A DNA stretch of 64,000 nucleotides from Pseudomonas sp. W4I3 (GCF_030816195.1 NZ_JAUSXS010000001.1:1573501-1637500); one strand, 5' to 3'; shown: positions 45,047 through 56,788, counted from the first letter of the stretch. The notes: a model not told the origin generated them from the letters alone. Made by a program: numbers and translations.

Positions 45047-45062
45047 GAAAGGCTCTTTCCCT

Positions 45063-45350
45063 TTAGTCGATGACTTTCGGAACCAGGTACAGGCCGTTTT
45101 CGACCGCTGGCGCGATGGACTGGTAGGCCTCGCGGTGATTGCGCTCGGTCACGACGTCGGCGCGCAGGCGCTGACTGGCTTCCAGCGGGTGAGCCAGGGG
45201 CTCGATGCCGTCGGTGTCGACGGCCTGCATTTGGTCAACCAGCCCGAGAATGCTGTTCAGGGCTGCGGTGGTCTGTGGAAGATCGGCGTCATTGAGGCCA
45301 AGCGAGGCCAGATGCGCGATTTTTTCCACGTCGGAGCGTTCAAGCGCCAT
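45063..45350 (-). CDS. gatC: Aspartyl/glutamyl-tRNA amidotransferase subunit C
   Basis: 95-residue stabilising subunit with [60 protein letters not shown] and the C-terminal [10 protein letters not shown] that wraps GatA. It is the first gene of gatCAB, divergent from mreB. Confidence 0.97.
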   Translation of the reverse strand: MALERSDVEKIAHLASLGLNDADLPQTTAALNSILGLVDQMQAVDTDGIEPLAHPLEASQRLRADVVTERNHREAYQSIAPAVENGLYLVPKVID

Positions 45351-45487
45351 GGGATTCTCCAGTGGAAAACAGAACGGAGGGCGTCCGTGTGTTAGATTGT
45401 CGGAACACTACCGCATTTCTACGGTCATAAGGCCGCGATTGTGGGGGTTGGTGCACAGAAAGTCGGCCAATTTAGCACATTGGCGCC

Positions 45488-45516
45488 TTGCCCAAAATCC
45501 CTGTCGTTGTTAGAGT
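45488..45516 (+). promoter_or_regulatory. Promoter of mreB
   Basis: TTGCCC (45488-45493), an exact 17-base spacer and TAGAGT (45511-45516), 45 bases before the mreB start. Confidence 0.55.
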
Positions 45517-45548
45517 TTGCCGCACTTTTTTACCCACGCGTTGCCTAG

Positions 45549-46598
<1,050 letters not shown>

Positions 46599-46627
46599 GA
46601 TCGCCTGGACGGTTCATGCTGGGTCGG

Positions 46628-46653
46628 CAGGCAGCACTTTGCAGTGCTGCCTG
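46628..46653 (+). terminator. Hairpin between mreB and mreC
   Basis: An 11-bp perfect stem, CAGGCAGCACT (46628-46638) with AGTGCTGCCTG (46643-46653), loop TTGC. Only TT follows, so it is likely a partial terminator setting MreB above MreC/D. Confidence 0.65.
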
Positions 46654-46737
46654 TTGGCGTTTATCTTCTTCAATCTGCATCCAGGCCGGTTTGATGCCGT
46701 ATGAATAAAGAGAACATTTGCCTGGGAGGAGCGGCCT

Positions 46738-47841
46738 ATTAAACCGCTCTTCGCCAAAGGCCCCTCACTGGGCGTGCGCTTGTTGGTGCTGACCGTGCTT
46801 TCGGTCGCGCTGATGGTGGTCGATGCCCGCTTTTCGCTGCTCAAGCCGGTGCGTAGCCAGATGTCGCTGGTATTGATGCAGACCTACTGGATCACCGACC
46901 TGCCGCAACGTCTCTACCAGGGCGTGGCCAGCCAATTCGGCAGCCGCACCGAACTGGTCGCCGAGAATGAAAAACTCAAGACCGAAAACCTGCTGTTGCA
47001 GGGCCGCATGCAAAAGCTCGCCGCCCTCACCGAGCAGAACGTTCGGCTGCGCGAATTGCTCAACTCCTCGGCATTGGTCAACGAAAAGGTCGAAGTGGCC
47101 GAGTTGATCGGCATGGACCCCAACCCCTTTACCCATCGCATCATCATCAACAAGGGTGAGCGCGACGGTGTGGTGCTCGGTCAGCCGGTGCTCGACGCCC
47201 GCGGCCTGATGGGCCAGGTGGTTGAATTGATGCCCTACACCTCGCGCGTCTTGCTGCTGACCGACACCACCCACAGCATTCCTGTGCAGGTCAATCGCAA
47301 CGGCTTGCGTGCGATTGCCAGCGGTACCGGTAACCCGGAGCGCCTGGAGTTGCGGCACGTGGCCGACACCGCCGACATCAAGGAAGGCGACCTGCTGGTC
47401 AGCTCCGGCCTGGGTCAGCGTTTCCCGGCGGGCTACCCGGTGGCGACGGTCAAGGAGGTGATCCACGATTCCGGCCAGCCGTTTGCCATTGTGCGTGCCG
47501 TGCCGACGGCCGCACTGAACCGCAGCCGCTATCTGCTGCTGGTGTTCAGCGACAACCGCACGCCGGAAGAGCGCGCCAATGACGCCGCGCAGGCCCAGGA
47601 AGCCGAAGACAAACGGAACGGCACCGCGCCGGTAATTCCCGCCACCGTGCCGAAACCGGCTTTTGTTGGGCCACCAGCGCCTGCGGCCGCGCCGGCTGCA
47701 CCGGCAACCGCAGCGCCTGTCGCCACCCCGGCCAAGCCGGCGGTACACAGCGCACGTCCGGCTAAACCGGCTGCCACCACCGCGCCTGCCGCGAGGCCCG
47801 CGGCGACCGCCCCGGCCACTGCGCGGCAGAGGGAGGAATAA
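46738..47841 (+). CDS. mreC: Rod shape-determining protein MreC (probable ATT start)
   Basis: Inner-membrane protein linking MreB to the wall machinery. One N-terminal helix (RLLVLTVLSVALMVVDARFS), a coiled coil (TELVAENEKLKTENLLLQGR) and a periplasmic double beta-barrel (VNEKVEVAELIGMDPNPFTH to SGLGQRFPAGYPVATVKEV), ending in a long Pro/Ala tail of low complexity. No ATG, GTG or TTG lies near the expected N-terminus; ATT at 46738 sits 6 bases after the ideal GGGAGGAG (46724-46731) and gives (M)KPLFAKGPSLGVRLLV. The first GTG is 46774, which would cut into the N-terminal segment and lacks a ribosome site. Confidence 0.85.
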   Translation: MKPLFAKGPSLGVRLLVLTVLSVALMVVDARFSLLKPVRSQMSLVLMQTYWITDLPQRLYQGVASQFGSRTELVAENEKLKTENLLLQGRMQKLAALTEQNVRLRELLNSSALVNEKVEVAELIGMDPNPFTHRIIINKGERDGVVLGQPVLDARGLMGQVVELMPYTSRVLLLTDTTHSIPVQVNRNGLRAIASGTGNPERLELRHVADTADIKEGDLLVSSGLGQRFPAGYPVATVKEVIHDSGQPFAIVRAVPTAALNRSRYLLLVFSDNRTPEERANDAAQAQEAEDKRNGTAPVIPATVPKPAFVGPPAPAAAPAAPATAAPVATPAKPAVHSARPAKPAATTAPAARPAATAPATARQREE

Positions 47842-48329
47842 TGGCCAGTACTCATTCGCGCAATGGCTGGATTGTCTGGCTGACCTTTGCCATCGGCTTG
47901 CTGCTCAGCGTTTCGCCGTTGCCGCAATTCATGGAAATCCTGCGCCCGCTGTGGCTGGCGTTGCTGCTGGCGTTCTGGTCGTTGAACCTGCCGCACAAGG
48001 TGGGCATGGTCACGGCCATGTGCCTGGGCTTGGCCGAGGATGTGCTCTATGGCACTTTGCTAGGTCAGAACGCGCTGATCCTGACCCTGATCACCTTCCT
48101 GGTGCTGTCATTGCAGCAGCGTTTGCGCATGTTCCCGATGTGGCAGCAGTGCCTGGTGATCCTGGTGATCTTCGGCCTGGCGCAGTTGGTTCAGCTCTGG
48201 CTCAGCGCCTTGACCGGCAATCGCCAACCCACCCTGGCGCTGGTGCTGCCGGCGCTGGTCAGTGCCTTGCTGTGGCCCTGGATCAGTTTCGGCCTGCGTG
48301 GGTTACGTCGTCGCTATAAAATCAATTGA
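47841..48329 (+). CDS. mreD: Rod shape-determining protein MreD
   Basis: 162-residue inner-membrane protein with five helices, containing [20 protein letters not shown] and [20 protein letters not shown], the most conserved segment. Its ATG overlaps the mreC stop by one base (TAATG), so the two are translationally coupled. Confidence 0.95.
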   Translation: MASTHSRNGWIVWLTFAIGLLLSVSPLPQFMEILRPLWLALLLAFWSLNLPHKVGMVTAMCLGLAEDVLYGTLLGQNALILTLITFLVLSLQQRLRMFPMWQQCLVILVIFGLAQLVQLWLSALTGNRQPTLALVLPALVSALLWPWISFGLRGLRRRYKIN

Positions 48330-48379
48330 TGGATTGCGAGGCTCTGCCTGGTCATCGAACCCTACAGGGAGAGTCTGCA

Positions 48380-48976
48380 ATGAATGTGCTTTATCTGGCC
48401 TCGGGCTCACCGCGGCGACGCGAGTTGTTGACCCAGATCGGCGTGCCTTTCACCGTGGTCAGCGCCGCTATCGATGAAACTCCTCTTCCCAACGAAACCC
48501 CCGTCGCCTATGTCGAGCGCCTGGCTCGAAGCAAGGCTGCGGCGGGTTTGGCTGCGCTCGAAAAAACCGCTGGCGTCTGCGTATTGGGTGCCGATACCGC
48601 CGTTATCGTGGACGGCAAGATTCTCGGCAAACCAGTGGACCAGGCCGATGCCTTGGCCATGTTGATGGCCTTGGCGGGGCGCGAGCATGAAGTCTTCACG
48701 GCCATTGCCCTCACCGATGGCCAGCGCTGTGAATGCCGATATGTAAGCAGTCGTGTCGCTTTTCGCGAAATCTCTGTCGAGGAAGCTACGACTTACTGGC
48801 ACAGTGGTGAACCCGTGGACAAGGCGGGCGGCTACGCTATTCAAGGGCTTGGCGCGGTGTTCGTGTCCGGACTCAACGGCAGCTATTCCGCCGTGGTTGG
48901 CCTGCCAGTCTGCGAAACCGCGCAACTGCTGGGCCAATTCGGCATACCCTGTTGGCAAAACCTTACCGTGCGCTGA
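48380..48976 (+). CDS. maf: Maf-family nucleotide pyrophosphatase (YhdE type)
   Basis: 198-residue house-cleaning enzyme that hydrolyses non-canonical or dTTP/UTP-type nucleotides. It starts [20 protein letters not shown], with the catalytic Asp in [20 protein letters not shown] and conserved [20 protein letters not shown]. The start at 48380 follows AGGGAGAG; the ATG at 48326 overlaps mreD and lacks family support. It lies 50 bases after mreD. Confidence 0.94.
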   Translation: MNVLYLASGSPRRRELLTQIGVPFTVVSAAIDETPLPNETPVAYVERLARSKAAAGLAALEKTAGVCVLGADTAVIVDGKILGKPVDQADALAMLMALAGREHEVFTAIALTDGQRCECRYVSSRVAFREISVEEATTYWHSGEPVDKAGGYAIQGLGAVFVSGLNGSYSAVVGLPVCETAQLLGQFGIPCWQNLTVR

Positions 48977-49047
48977 ACGCCTTTATTTTCGCGCCAAGCC
49001 CTAAGTGATCGGTCACTATTGTGAAAACGCCTGAACGAGACCCAGCC

Positions 49048-50505
49048 ATGAGTGAAGAGATTCTGATCAATATCACGCCGATGGAATCGCGCGTGGCGGT
49101 GGTAGAGAACGGTGTTCTGCAAGAAGTGCACGTAGAGCGCACCCAGAAGCGCGGGATCGTCGGCAACATCTACAAAGGCAAGGTGGTGCGCGTATTGCCG
49201 GGTATGCAGGCGGCGTTCGTCGACATCGGCCTGGACCGCGCCGCGTTTATCCATGCTTCGGAAATTTCCCTGCGCGAAGGCCCAGCGGTGGAAAGCATCA
49301 GCGCGCTGGTGCATGAAGGGCAGAGCCTGGTGGTGCAGGTCACCAAGGACCCCATCGGATCCAAGGGCGCACGGCTGACCACCCAACTGTCGATTCCTTC
49401 GCGTTACCTGGTGTACATGCCGCGTACCGCCCATGTTGGTATTTCCCTCAAAATCGAGGACGAGGCCGAACGCGAGCGCCTGAAGAAAGTAGTCAGCGAT
49501 TGTGTCGCCGCCGAGGGCATCAAGGAAGCCGGTGGTTTTATCCTGCGCACTGCCGCCGAGGGCGCGGGCGCCGATGAAATCCTCATGGATATCCGCTACC
49601 TGCGACGGCTATGGGACCAGATCGCGGCGCAGATCCAGACCATTGGCGCGCCAAGCGTGATCTATGAAGACCTGGGCTTGGCGCTGCGCACCTTGCGCGA
49701 CCTGGTCAGCCCGAAAATCGAGAAAATTCGCATCGACTCGCGGGAGACCTTCCAGCGCACAACGCAATTTGTCGCCGAGCTGATGCCGGAAATTGCCGAC
49801 CGCCTTGAGCACTATCCCGGCGAGCGCCCGATATTCGACCTGTATGGCGTCGAAGACGAAATCCAGAAAGCCCTGGAGCGCAAGGTCCCGCTCAAGTCCG
49901 GTGGCTACCTGGTGGTGGACCCGGCGGAAGCCATGACCACCATCGACGTCAACACGGGCGCGTTCGTGGGGCACCGCAACCTCGAAGAGACCATCTTCAA
50001 GACCAACCTCGAAGCCGCCACTGCGATAGCGCGCCAACTGCGCCTGCGCAACCTGGGCGGCATCATCATCATCGACTTCATCGACATGGAAGACGGCGAG
50101 CATCAACGCCAGGTGCTGCGCACCCTTGAAAAGCAGCTGGAGCGCGACCACGCCAAGACCAACATCATCGGCATCACCGAACTGGGCCTGGTGCAGATGA
50201 CCCGCAAGCGCACCCGCGAAAGCCTTGAGCAAGTGCTGTGTGAGCCCTGCAGCAGTTGCCAGGGGCGCGGTAAATTGAAGACCCCGGAAACGGTTTGCTA
50301 CGAGATTTTCCGCGAAATTCTACGAGAGGCACGCGCCTATCAGGCCGAAGGTTATAGAGTGCTGGCCAACCAAAAAGTGGTCGATCGCCTCCTCGATGAA
50401 GAGTCGGGTAACGTCGCTGAGCTGGAGGGGTTTATTGGTCGCACTATTCGTTTTCAGGTCGAAACTATGTATTCCCAGGAACAATACGACGTGGTGCTGC
50501 TCTGA
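49048..50505 (+). CDS. rng: Ribonuclease G
   Basis: 485-residue RNase E/G endonuclease that matures 16S rRNA and cuts mRNAs. An S1 domain (about 35-125: GIVGNIYKGKVVRVLPGMQA) is followed by the 5' sensor and the DNase-I-like domain whose Mg2+-binding Asp residues are in TTIDVNTGAFVG and IIIIDFIDMEDGEHQRQV. The Zn-link is CEPCSSCQGRGKLK. The start MSEEILINITPMESRVAV matches homologues; the GTG at 49021 adds nine residues without support. Confidence 0.97.
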   Translation: MSEEILINITPMESRVAVVENGVLQEVHVERTQKRGIVGNIYKGKVVRVLPGMQAAFVDIGLDRAAFIHASEISLREGPAVESISALVHEGQSLVVQVTKDPIGSKGARLTTQLSIPSRYLVYMPRTAHVGISLKIEDEAERERLKKVVSDCVAAEGIKEAGGFILRTAAEGAGADEILMDIRYLRRLWDQIAAQIQTIGAPSVIYEDLGLALRTLRDLVSPKIEKIRIDSRETFQRTTQFVAELMPEIADRLEHYPGERPIFDLYGVEDEIQKALERKVPLKSGGYLVVDPAEAMTTIDVNTGAFVGHRNLEETIFKTNLEAATAIARQLRLRNLGGIIIIDFIDMEDGEHQRQVLRTLEKQLERDHAKTNIIGITELGLVQMTRKRTRESLEQVLCEPCSSCQGRGKLKTPETVCYEIFREILREARAYQAEGYRVLANQKVVDRLLDEESGNVAELEGFIGRTIRFQVETMYSQEQYDVVLL

Positions 50506-50581
50506 TCCCCATTCGTTTTTCCTTTACGAGAGCGACAGGCATTGACCTATCGTCCGACTACCGCTTTGAGGGTCGCCTGAC

Positions 50582-53500
50582 ATGGAGCGTCTGATACGCT
50601 TTTTTGCCGCTTTGACCCGTTGGGGGCTGGGCCTGTGTGCGTTGCTGCTGGTATTGGCGGCGGTGTACGTAAGCCTGGGGCGTGAATTGACCCCGCTGGT
50701 GGCCGAATACCGCGCTGAAGTCCAAGCCAAAGCCCAGGCCGCGGTGCAGATGCCCGTGCACATCGGTAGCCTCGAAGGCCGCTGGAGCGGCTTTGCGCCC
50801 ATCTTGCTGGCCCATGACGTGATGGTGGGCGAGGGCAACAGCGCCTTGCGCCTGGATCAGGTCGAGGTGGTGCCCGACCTCTGGGCCAGCCTGATGGCAC
50901 GCGAAGTGCGTATCGCCCATCTGCAGGTCAGCGGATTGCAGTTGAGCGTCAAGGAAGACAAGGACGGCCATTGGGAACTGCAGGGCTTGCCGGTGCAGGA
51001 CGACCAGCCCCTGGATCCGCAACAATTGCTCACCCGCATGCAGATGGTCAAGCGCGTATCGGTACTCGACAGCCAGGTGACCCTGCAACCGTTCGACCGG
51101 GCGCCGGTGACCGTGACTTATGTCGGCCTGAGCCTGCACACCGGTATGAACCAGCAACGCCTGGACGCGCGCCTGACCTTGCCCGATGGTCAACCGCTCG
51201 CCTTGAGCCTGCGCAGCCGCATCCGCGCCAGCCAATGGAAAGACGCTGAGGTCGAGGCCTACCTGAGTCTTCCGCAAAGCGACTGGGCCAAGTGGATTCC
51301 GTCCACGTTGACCCAACAATGGAAGCTCACCCAGCTCAAGGCCGGCGGTGAGTTCTGGCTCAACTGGGCCAACGGCGCCGTGCAAAGCGCGGTGGTGCGC
51401 CTCAACTCGCCGCAGGTAAAAGGCAGCTACGCCGAACGCAAGCCGGTGCATATCGAAAACCTGGCCCTTACCGCTTATGTGCAACGCAGCGACAGCGGTC
51501 TTAAAGTGCTGCTTGATTCGCTGGCGATGAACATCGGGGAAACCCGCTGGGAATCGCGTCTGCAACTGCAGCAGAGCCTGGCGACCGATAAAGATCAGGA
51601 AGTGTGGAAGCTGCAGGCCGACCGGCTCGACCTGACGCCCATCACGCCTTTGCTCAATGCCCTGGCACCGTTGCCGGAAGGCTTCGCCAAGGCCGTCGAG
51701 CAGTTGAAAGCCACTGGCCGGTTGCGCAATGTGCTGGTCGACTTCCGCCCGCAGGACACCACCGATCAAAAAGTCAGTTTTGCCGCCAACCTTGAGCGCG
51801 TCGGTTTTGATGCGTACTTCGGCGCGCCGGCTGCGCGCAATGTGTCCGGCAGCATCAGTGGCGACCTGGGCCATGGCGAGTTGCGCATGGACAGCAAAGA
51901 CTTTTCCCTGCACCTGTTCCCTATCTTCGCCAAGCCATGGCAGTACATCCAGGCTAATGCGCGCCTGACCTGGACGCTGGACAAGCAGGGCTTCACCCTG
52001 GTCGCGCCGTATATCAAGGTGCTGGGCGAGGAAGGCAACGTCGCGGCGGACTTCCTGATTCGCCTGCATTTCGACCATAGCCAGGAGGACTACATGGACC
52101 TGCGGGTCGGCATGGTCAATGGCGATGGTCGTTTTACCCCCAAGTACTTACCGGCGGTGTTGAGCCCGGCGCTGGATGAGTGGTTGCGCACGGCGATCCT
52201 CAAGGGCGCTGTAGATGAAGGTTTTTTCCAGTACCAGGGTTCCTTGAGCCACAACGCGCTGCCGGCCTCGCGCAATATCAGCCTGTTCTTCAAGGTGCAT
52301 GATGCCGAGCTGGCGTTCCAGCCGGGTTGGCCCCATGTGAGCAAGGTCAACGGTGAGGTGTTCGTCGAGGAGAGCGGTGTGCGCATTCTGGCCAGCAAAG
52401 GCCAATTGCTCGATACCCAGGTCAAGGACGTCTACGTCAACATCCCCCACGCGCCAGCCGGCAAGGACAGCCACCTGTTGCTCACCGGCGGGTTTTCCGG
52501 TGGGTTGGGCGATGGTTTGAAAATCCTCCAGGAAGCGCCTATTGGCACCGCATCCACCTTCGCCGGCTGGAAGGGCGAGGGCGACCTGCAAGGTAGCCTG
52601 GACCTCGACGTGCCGCTGGCCAAGGGCACCGAGCCCAAGATTGTGGTCGACTTCAAGACCGACAAGGCGCGTCTGCAGCTGGCGGAGCCTACGCTGGACC
52701 TGACCCAGCTCAAGGGAGACTTCCGTTTCGACAGCGCCAAGGGCTTGAGCGGCCAGAACATATCGGCCCAGGCGTTCGACCGCCCGGTCAGCGCGCAGAT
52801 TTTTGCCGAGGGCAAGCCGGGCGCCATCAACACCCGTGTGACCGCCAAGGGGCAAGTGACGGTCAAGCGGCTCACCGACTGGTTGAAAATCAGCCAGCCG
52901 CTGCCGGTGTCCGGCGATATCCCGTACCAGCTGCAAGTGATTCTGGACGGCGCGGACAGTCAGCTGATGGTCAACTCCAATCTCAAGGGCGTCGCGGTGG
53001 ACCTGCCGGCGCCGTTTGGCATGCCGGCGAGCCAGGGCCGTGACAGCACATTCCGCATGACCTTGCAGGGCGCGGAGCGACGTTACTGGTTCGATTACGG
53101 CGAGCTGGCGAATTTCACGTTTGCGGCGCCGCCGGATAACTTCAATGAAGGGCGCGGCGAACTGTTCCTTGGTGATGGCGATGCGGTTTTACCCGGCGCG
53201 AAGGGCCTGCGCGTACGCGGGGTGCTCTCCGAGTTGGATATCGACCCCTGGAAAAAACTCGCGAATCGTTACGCGGGTAATGATCCGGGCGGTAGCGCCA
53301 AGCAACTGCTCAGCGGCGCCGATTTCAAGGTAGGCAAGCTGACCGGTTTTGGCACGCAGTTCGACCAGGTCAAACTGCAACTGGACCGCAAGCCCGTGGC
53401 CTGGGGGCTGCAGTTCGACAGCCAGCAAGCCAAGGGCACGGTGAATCTGCCGGACGCCAAGGGCGCGCCTATTGCCATCAACCTGCAGTACGTGAAGCTG

Positions 53501-54397
53501 CCTGCGGTCGATCCGACCGTACAGGCGGACGAGAACGCGCCGGACCCGCTGGCCGATATCGACCCCAAGGATATTCCAGCAATGGATATCGCCATCAATC
53601 AACTGTTCCAGGGCCCGGACCTGGTTGGCGCGTGGTCGCTGAAAATCCGGCCGACCGCCAAGGGCCTGGCCTTCAACAACCTGGACCTGGGCCTCAAAGG
53701 CATGCAGCTCAACGGTGCCGGTGGTTGGGAAGGCGCGCCGGGGGCCAGCAGCAGTTGGTACAAAGGGCGGTTGGACGGCAAGAACATTGCCGACGTGCTC
53801 AAGGGTTGGGGCTTTGCGCCCACAGTCACCAGCGAGGACTTCCATCTGGACGTGGATGGCCGTTGGCCGGGTTCGCCTGCCTGGGTCGGGCCCAAGCGGT
53901 TCTCCGGTAGCCTGGATGCAGCGTTCCGTAAAGGCCAGTTCGTGGAAGTGGAAGGCGGCGCCCAGGCATTGCGTGTGTTCGGCCTGCTTAACTTCAACTC
54001 CATCGGCCGCCGTTTGCGCCTGGACTTCTCCGACCTGCTCGGCAAGGGGCTGAGCTACGACCGGGTCAAGGGCTTGCTGGCGGCCAGCGATGGTGTGTTC
54101 GTGACCCGTGAACCCATCACCATGACCGGGCCGTCCACTAACCTTGAGCTGAACGGCACCCTGGACCTGGTGGCCGATCGCGTTGATGCCAAGTTGCTGG
54201 TGACGCTGCCGGTCACCAACAACCTGCCGATCGCGGCGCTGATTGTCGGCGCACCGGCCATTGGCGGCGCGTTGTTCCTGATCGATAAGTTGATCGGCGA
54301 CCGGGTATCGCGCTTCGCCAGTGTGCAGTACACCGTGCAAGGCCCATGGAAGGACCCGAAAATCACCTTTGACAAGCCATTTGAAAAGCCAAACTGA
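50582..54397 (+). CDS. yhdP: YhdP family AsmA-like envelope protein
   Basis: 1271-residue inner-membrane-anchored protein with one N-terminal helix (WGLGLCALLLVLAAVYVSLG) and a very long periplasmic repeat-beta-groove body of the TIGR02099/AsmA-like type. Typical segments are VHIGSLEGRWSGFAPILLAH near the start and QYTVQGPWKDPKITFDKPFE at the end. In E. coli YhdP, TamB and YdbH carry phospholipids between membranes. It follows rng by 76 bases, as in other pseudomonads. Confidence 0.93.
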   Translation: MERLIRFFAALTRWGLGLCALLLVLAAVYVSLGRELTPLVAEYRAEVQAKAQAAVQMPVHIGSLEGRWSGFAPILLAHDVMVGEGNSALRLDQVEVVPDLWASLMAREVRIAHLQVSGLQLSVKEDKDGHWELQGLPVQDDQPLDPQQLLTRMQMVKRVSVLDSQVTLQPFDRAPVTVTYVGLSLHTGMNQQRLDARLTLPDGQPLALSLRSRIRASQWKDAEVEAYLSLPQSDWAKWIPSTLTQQWKLTQLKAGGEFWLNWANGAVQSAVVRLNSPQVKGSYAERKPVHIENLALTAYVQRSDSGLKVLLDSLAMNIGETRWESRLQLQQSLATDKDQEVWKLQADRLDLTPITPLLNALAPLPEGFAKAVEQLKATGRLRNVLVDFRPQDTTDQKVSFAANLERVGFDAYFGAPAARNVSGSISGDLGHGELRMDSKDFSLHLFPIFAKPWQYIQANARLTWTLDKQGFTLVAPYIKVLGEEGNVAADFLIRLHFDHSQEDYMDLRVGMVNGDGRFTPKYLPAVLSPALDEWLRTAILKGAVDEGFFQYQGSLSHNALPASRNISLFFKVHDAELAFQPGWPHVSKVNGEVFVEESGVRILASKGQLLDTQVKDVYVNIPHAPAGKDSHLLLTGGFSGGLGDGLKILQEAPIGTASTFAGWKGEGDLQGSLDLDVPLAKGTEPKIVVDFKTDKARLQLAEPTLDLTQLKGDFRFDSAKGLSGQNISAQAFDRPVSAQIFAEGKPGAINTRVTAKGQVTVKRLTDWLKISQPLPVSGDIPYQLQVILDGADSQLMVNSNLKGVAVDLPAPFGMPASQGRDSTFRMTLQGAERRYWFDYGELANFTFAAPPDNFNEGRGELFLGDGDAVLPGAKGLRVRGVLSELDIDPWKKLANRYAGNDPGGSAKQLLSGADFKVGKLTGFGTQFDQVKLQLDRKPVAWGLQFDSQQAKGTVNLPDAKGAPIAINLQYVKLPAVDPTVQADENAPDPLADIDPKDIPAMDIAINQLFQGPDLVGAWSLKIRPTAKGLAFNNLDLGLKGMQLNGAGGWEGAPGASSSWYKGRLDGKNIADVLKGWGFAPTVTSEDFHLDVDGRWPGSPAWVGPKRFSGSLDAAFRKGQFVEVEGGAQALRVFGLLNFNSIGRRLRLDFSDLLGKGLSYDRVKGLLAASDGVFVTREPITMTGPSTNLELNGTLDLVADRVDAKLLVTLPVTNNLPIAALIVGAPAIGGALFLIDKLIGDRVSRFASVQYTVQGPWKDPKITFDKPFEKPN

Positions 54398-54445
54398 GAG
54401 GCTGTGGAGTAGCATGACCGCATGCCCTTTACGGAGTGTCGGCCC

Positions 54446-55300
54446 ATGTCCTTTGCGGTAATCCAAATGGTCAGCCAGAGTGACGTGCTGGCAAACCTGG
54501 CTCAGGCACGCTGCCTGCTGGAGCGAGCGGCGGCGGATGGCGCCAGGCTTGCGGTACTGCCGGAAAATTTCGCCGCCATGGGCCGCCGTGACATGGCCGA
54601 CATCGGTCGCGCCGAGGCCTTGAGTGAAGGTCCGATCCTTCCATGGTTGAAACAGACCGCTCGCGACCTCACCTTATGGATAGTGGCCGGTACTGTGCCG
54701 TTGCCCCCCAGGGACCAACCGAACGCCAAACCCAACGCCTGTTCGCTGCTGATCGACGACCGCGGTGAAATCGCCGCTCGCTATGACAAGCTGCACTTGT
54801 TCGATGTGGATGTGGCGGATGCCCGGGGTCGTTATCGCGAATCCGACGACTATGCTTTCGGAAGCAACGTGGTGGTGGCAGATACGCCAGTGGGGCGCCT
54901 GGGGCTGACGGTGTGTTACGACCTGCGCTTTCCTGAGCTGTACAGTGAGTTGCGTGCGGCGGGGGCTGAGTTGATCAGCGCGCCCTCGGCGTTTACGGCG
55001 GTGACGGGTGCTGCGCATTGGGATGTGCTGATTCGTGCACGGGCCATCGAAACCCAGTGTTATCTGCTGGCGGCTGCCCAGGGCGGTGTGCATCCGGGGC
55101 CCAGGGAAACCCATGGGCATGCAGCGATTATCGACCCCTGGGGACGTGTGCTGGCCCAACAGGATCAAGGCGAAGCGGTGTTAATGGCCGAACGCGACAG
55201 CAATGAACAGGCGTCGATACGGGCGCGCATGCCGGTGGTCAATCACCGGCGCTTTTTCTCGCAGGGCGCACAGCGACCTGCTTCAGAACGACGAATTTAA
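54446..55300 (+). CDS. Carbon-nitrogen hydrolase (Nit1/deaminated glutathione amidase type)
   Basis: 284-residue nitrilase-superfamily amidase. The Glu-Lys-Cys triad is visible as [25 protein letters not shown] and [18 protein letters not shown]. The NIT1-like surroundings ([20 protein letters not shown]) suggest deaminated-glutathione amidase, a metabolite-repair enzyme, but omega-amidase activity is possible. The start at 54446 gives the family's [10 protein letters not shown]; the upstream ATG at 54422 adds eight residues. tldD begins 10 bases after its stop. Confidence 0.87.
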   Translation: MSFAVIQMVSQSDVLANLAQARCLLERAAADGARLAVLPENFAAMGRRDMADIGRAEALSEGPILPWLKQTARDLTLWIVAGTVPLPPRDQPNAKPNACSLLIDDRGEIAARYDKLHLFDVDVADARGRYRESDDYAFGSNVVVADTPVGRLGLTVCYDLRFPELYSELRAAGAELISAPSAFTAVTGAAHWDVLIRARAIETQCYLLAAAQGGVHPGPRETHGHAAIIDPWGRVLAQQDQGEAVLMAERDSNEQASIRARMPVVNHRRFFSQGAQRPASERRI

Positions 55301-55310
55301 GGCCAAACCT

Positions 55311-56753
55311 ATGAGCGAGTTGTTGTCCTCAGTCAGTGAACACCTTCTGGCACCCGGTGGCGTGACCATCGAAAATCTGCAAACCGTGCTGGGCGACCTG
55401 GCCGGTCCAGGGATCGACGCGGCCGACCTGTACTTCCAGGGGCAAATATCCGAGTCCTGGGCGTTGGAAGATGGCATCGTCAAGGAAGGCAGTTTCAACC
55501 TTGACCAGGGCGTAGGCGTACGCGCGCAATCCGGGGAAAAGACCGGTTTTGCCTACAGCAACGCGATTACCCTGGAAGCCCTGGGGCTAGCCGCTCGCGC
55601 GGCGCGCTCGATTTCCCGCGCCGGTCAGAACGGCACGGTGCAGGCGTTCACCACCCAGGACGTGGCGCAGTTGTATGCGCCGGATAATCCATTGGAAGTG
55701 ATCAGCCGCGCCGAAAAAGTCGAGCTGCTCAAGCGTGTTGACGCGGCTACCCGCGCTCTGGACCCGCGTATCCAGCAAGTCACCGTGAGCATGGCCGGTG
55801 TGTGGGAACGCATCCTCGTAGCCTCTACCGATGGCGGGCTGGCGGCAGATGTACGGCCACTGGTGCGTTTCAACGTCAGTGTGATCGTCGAGCAGAACGG
55901 TCGCCGCGAGCGCGGCGGCCATGGCGGCGGCGGGCGTACCGACTATCGTTATTTCCTCGCCGAAGACCGTGCCATGGGCTATGCGCGTGAAGCGCTGCGC
56001 CAGGCGCTGGTCAACCTGGAAGCGATTCCCGCGCCGGCCGGTACCTTACCGGTGGTGCTGGGCTCGGGTTGGTCCGGTGTGCTGCTGCACGAAGCCGTTG
56101 GTCACGGGCTGGAAGGCGACTTCAACCGCAAGGGCAGTTCCGCCTACAGTGGGCGCATGGGCGAGATGGTCGCGTCCAAGCTGTGCACTATTGTCGACGA
56201 CGGCACCCTGGCCGGTCGCCGTGGTTCGTTGAGTGTGGACGATGAAGGTACGCCTACCGAGTGCACCACCCTGATCGAAAACGGCGTGCTCAAAGGTTAT
56301 ATGCAAGACAAACTCAACGCCCGCCTGATGGGCGTGGCGCGCACCGGTAACGGTCGTCGTGAGTCCTACGCGCACCTGCCTATGCCCCGTATGACCAACA
56401 CCTACATGCTCGGTGGCCAAAGCGATCCGGCAGAAATCATTGCTTCGGTGAAGCGCGGCATCTACTGCGCCAACCTTGGCGGCGGGCAGGTGGATATCAC
56501 CAGCGGCAAGTTCGTGTTCTCCACCAGCGAGGCGTACTTGATCGAAGACGGCAAGATTACCGCGCCGGTCAAGGGGGCGACGTTGATTGGCAATGGGCCG
56601 GAGGCCATGAGCAAGGTATCGATGGTCGGTAATGACCTGTCGCTGGACAGCGGCGTGGGTACGTGCGGGAAGGATGGACAGTCGGTACCGGTAGGCGTGG
56701 GCCAGCCGACGTTGAAGATCGATGCGATCACCGTGGGTGGCACGGGGTCGTAA
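55311..56753 (+). CDS. tldD: Metalloprotease TldD
   Basis: 480-residue subunit of the TldD/TldE (PmbA) zinc protease, which trims peptides such as microcin precursors and helps destroy the CcdA antitoxin. The zinc motif [16 protein letters not shown] is in TldD, as expected. [14 protein letters not shown] and [20 protein letters not shown] are characteristic. The open frame extends upstream to 55203 inside the amidase gene, but [11 protein letters not shown] at 55311 is the family start. The partner pmbA lies 0.7 kb downstream. Confidence 0.97.
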   Translation: MSELLSSVSEHLLAPGGVTIENLQTVLGDLAGPGIDAADLYFQGQISESWALEDGIVKEGSFNLDQGVGVRAQSGEKTGFAYSNAITLEALGLAARAARSISRAGQNGTVQAFTTQDVAQLYAPDNPLEVISRAEKVELLKRVDAATRALDPRIQQVTVSMAGVWERILVASTDGGLAADVRPLVRFNVSVIVEQNGRRERGGHGGGGRTDYRYFLAEDRAMGYAREALRQALVNLEAIPAPAGTLPVVLGSGWSGVLLHEAVGHGLEGDFNRKGSSAYSGRMGEMVASKLCTIVDDGTLAGRRGSLSVDDEGTPTECTTLIENGVLKGYMQDKLNARLMGVARTGNGRRESYAHLPMPRMTNTYMLGGQSDPAEIIASVKRGIYCANLGGGQVDITSGKFVFSTSEAYLIEDGKITAPVKGATLIGNGPEAMSKVSMVGNDLSLDSGVGTCGKDGQSVPVGVGQPTLKIDAITVGGTGS

Positions 56754-56765
56754 GCCCGAGAGCTT

Positions 56766-56788
56766 CGGGTGGCGAAGGCCGCCACCCG
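56766..56788. terminator. Hairpin between convergent tldD and yjgA
   Basis: CGGGTGGCG (56766-56774) pairs with CGCCACCCG (56780-56788) with a 5-base loop. There are no T-runs, so it is a weak candidate terminator for both genes. Confidence 0.5.
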
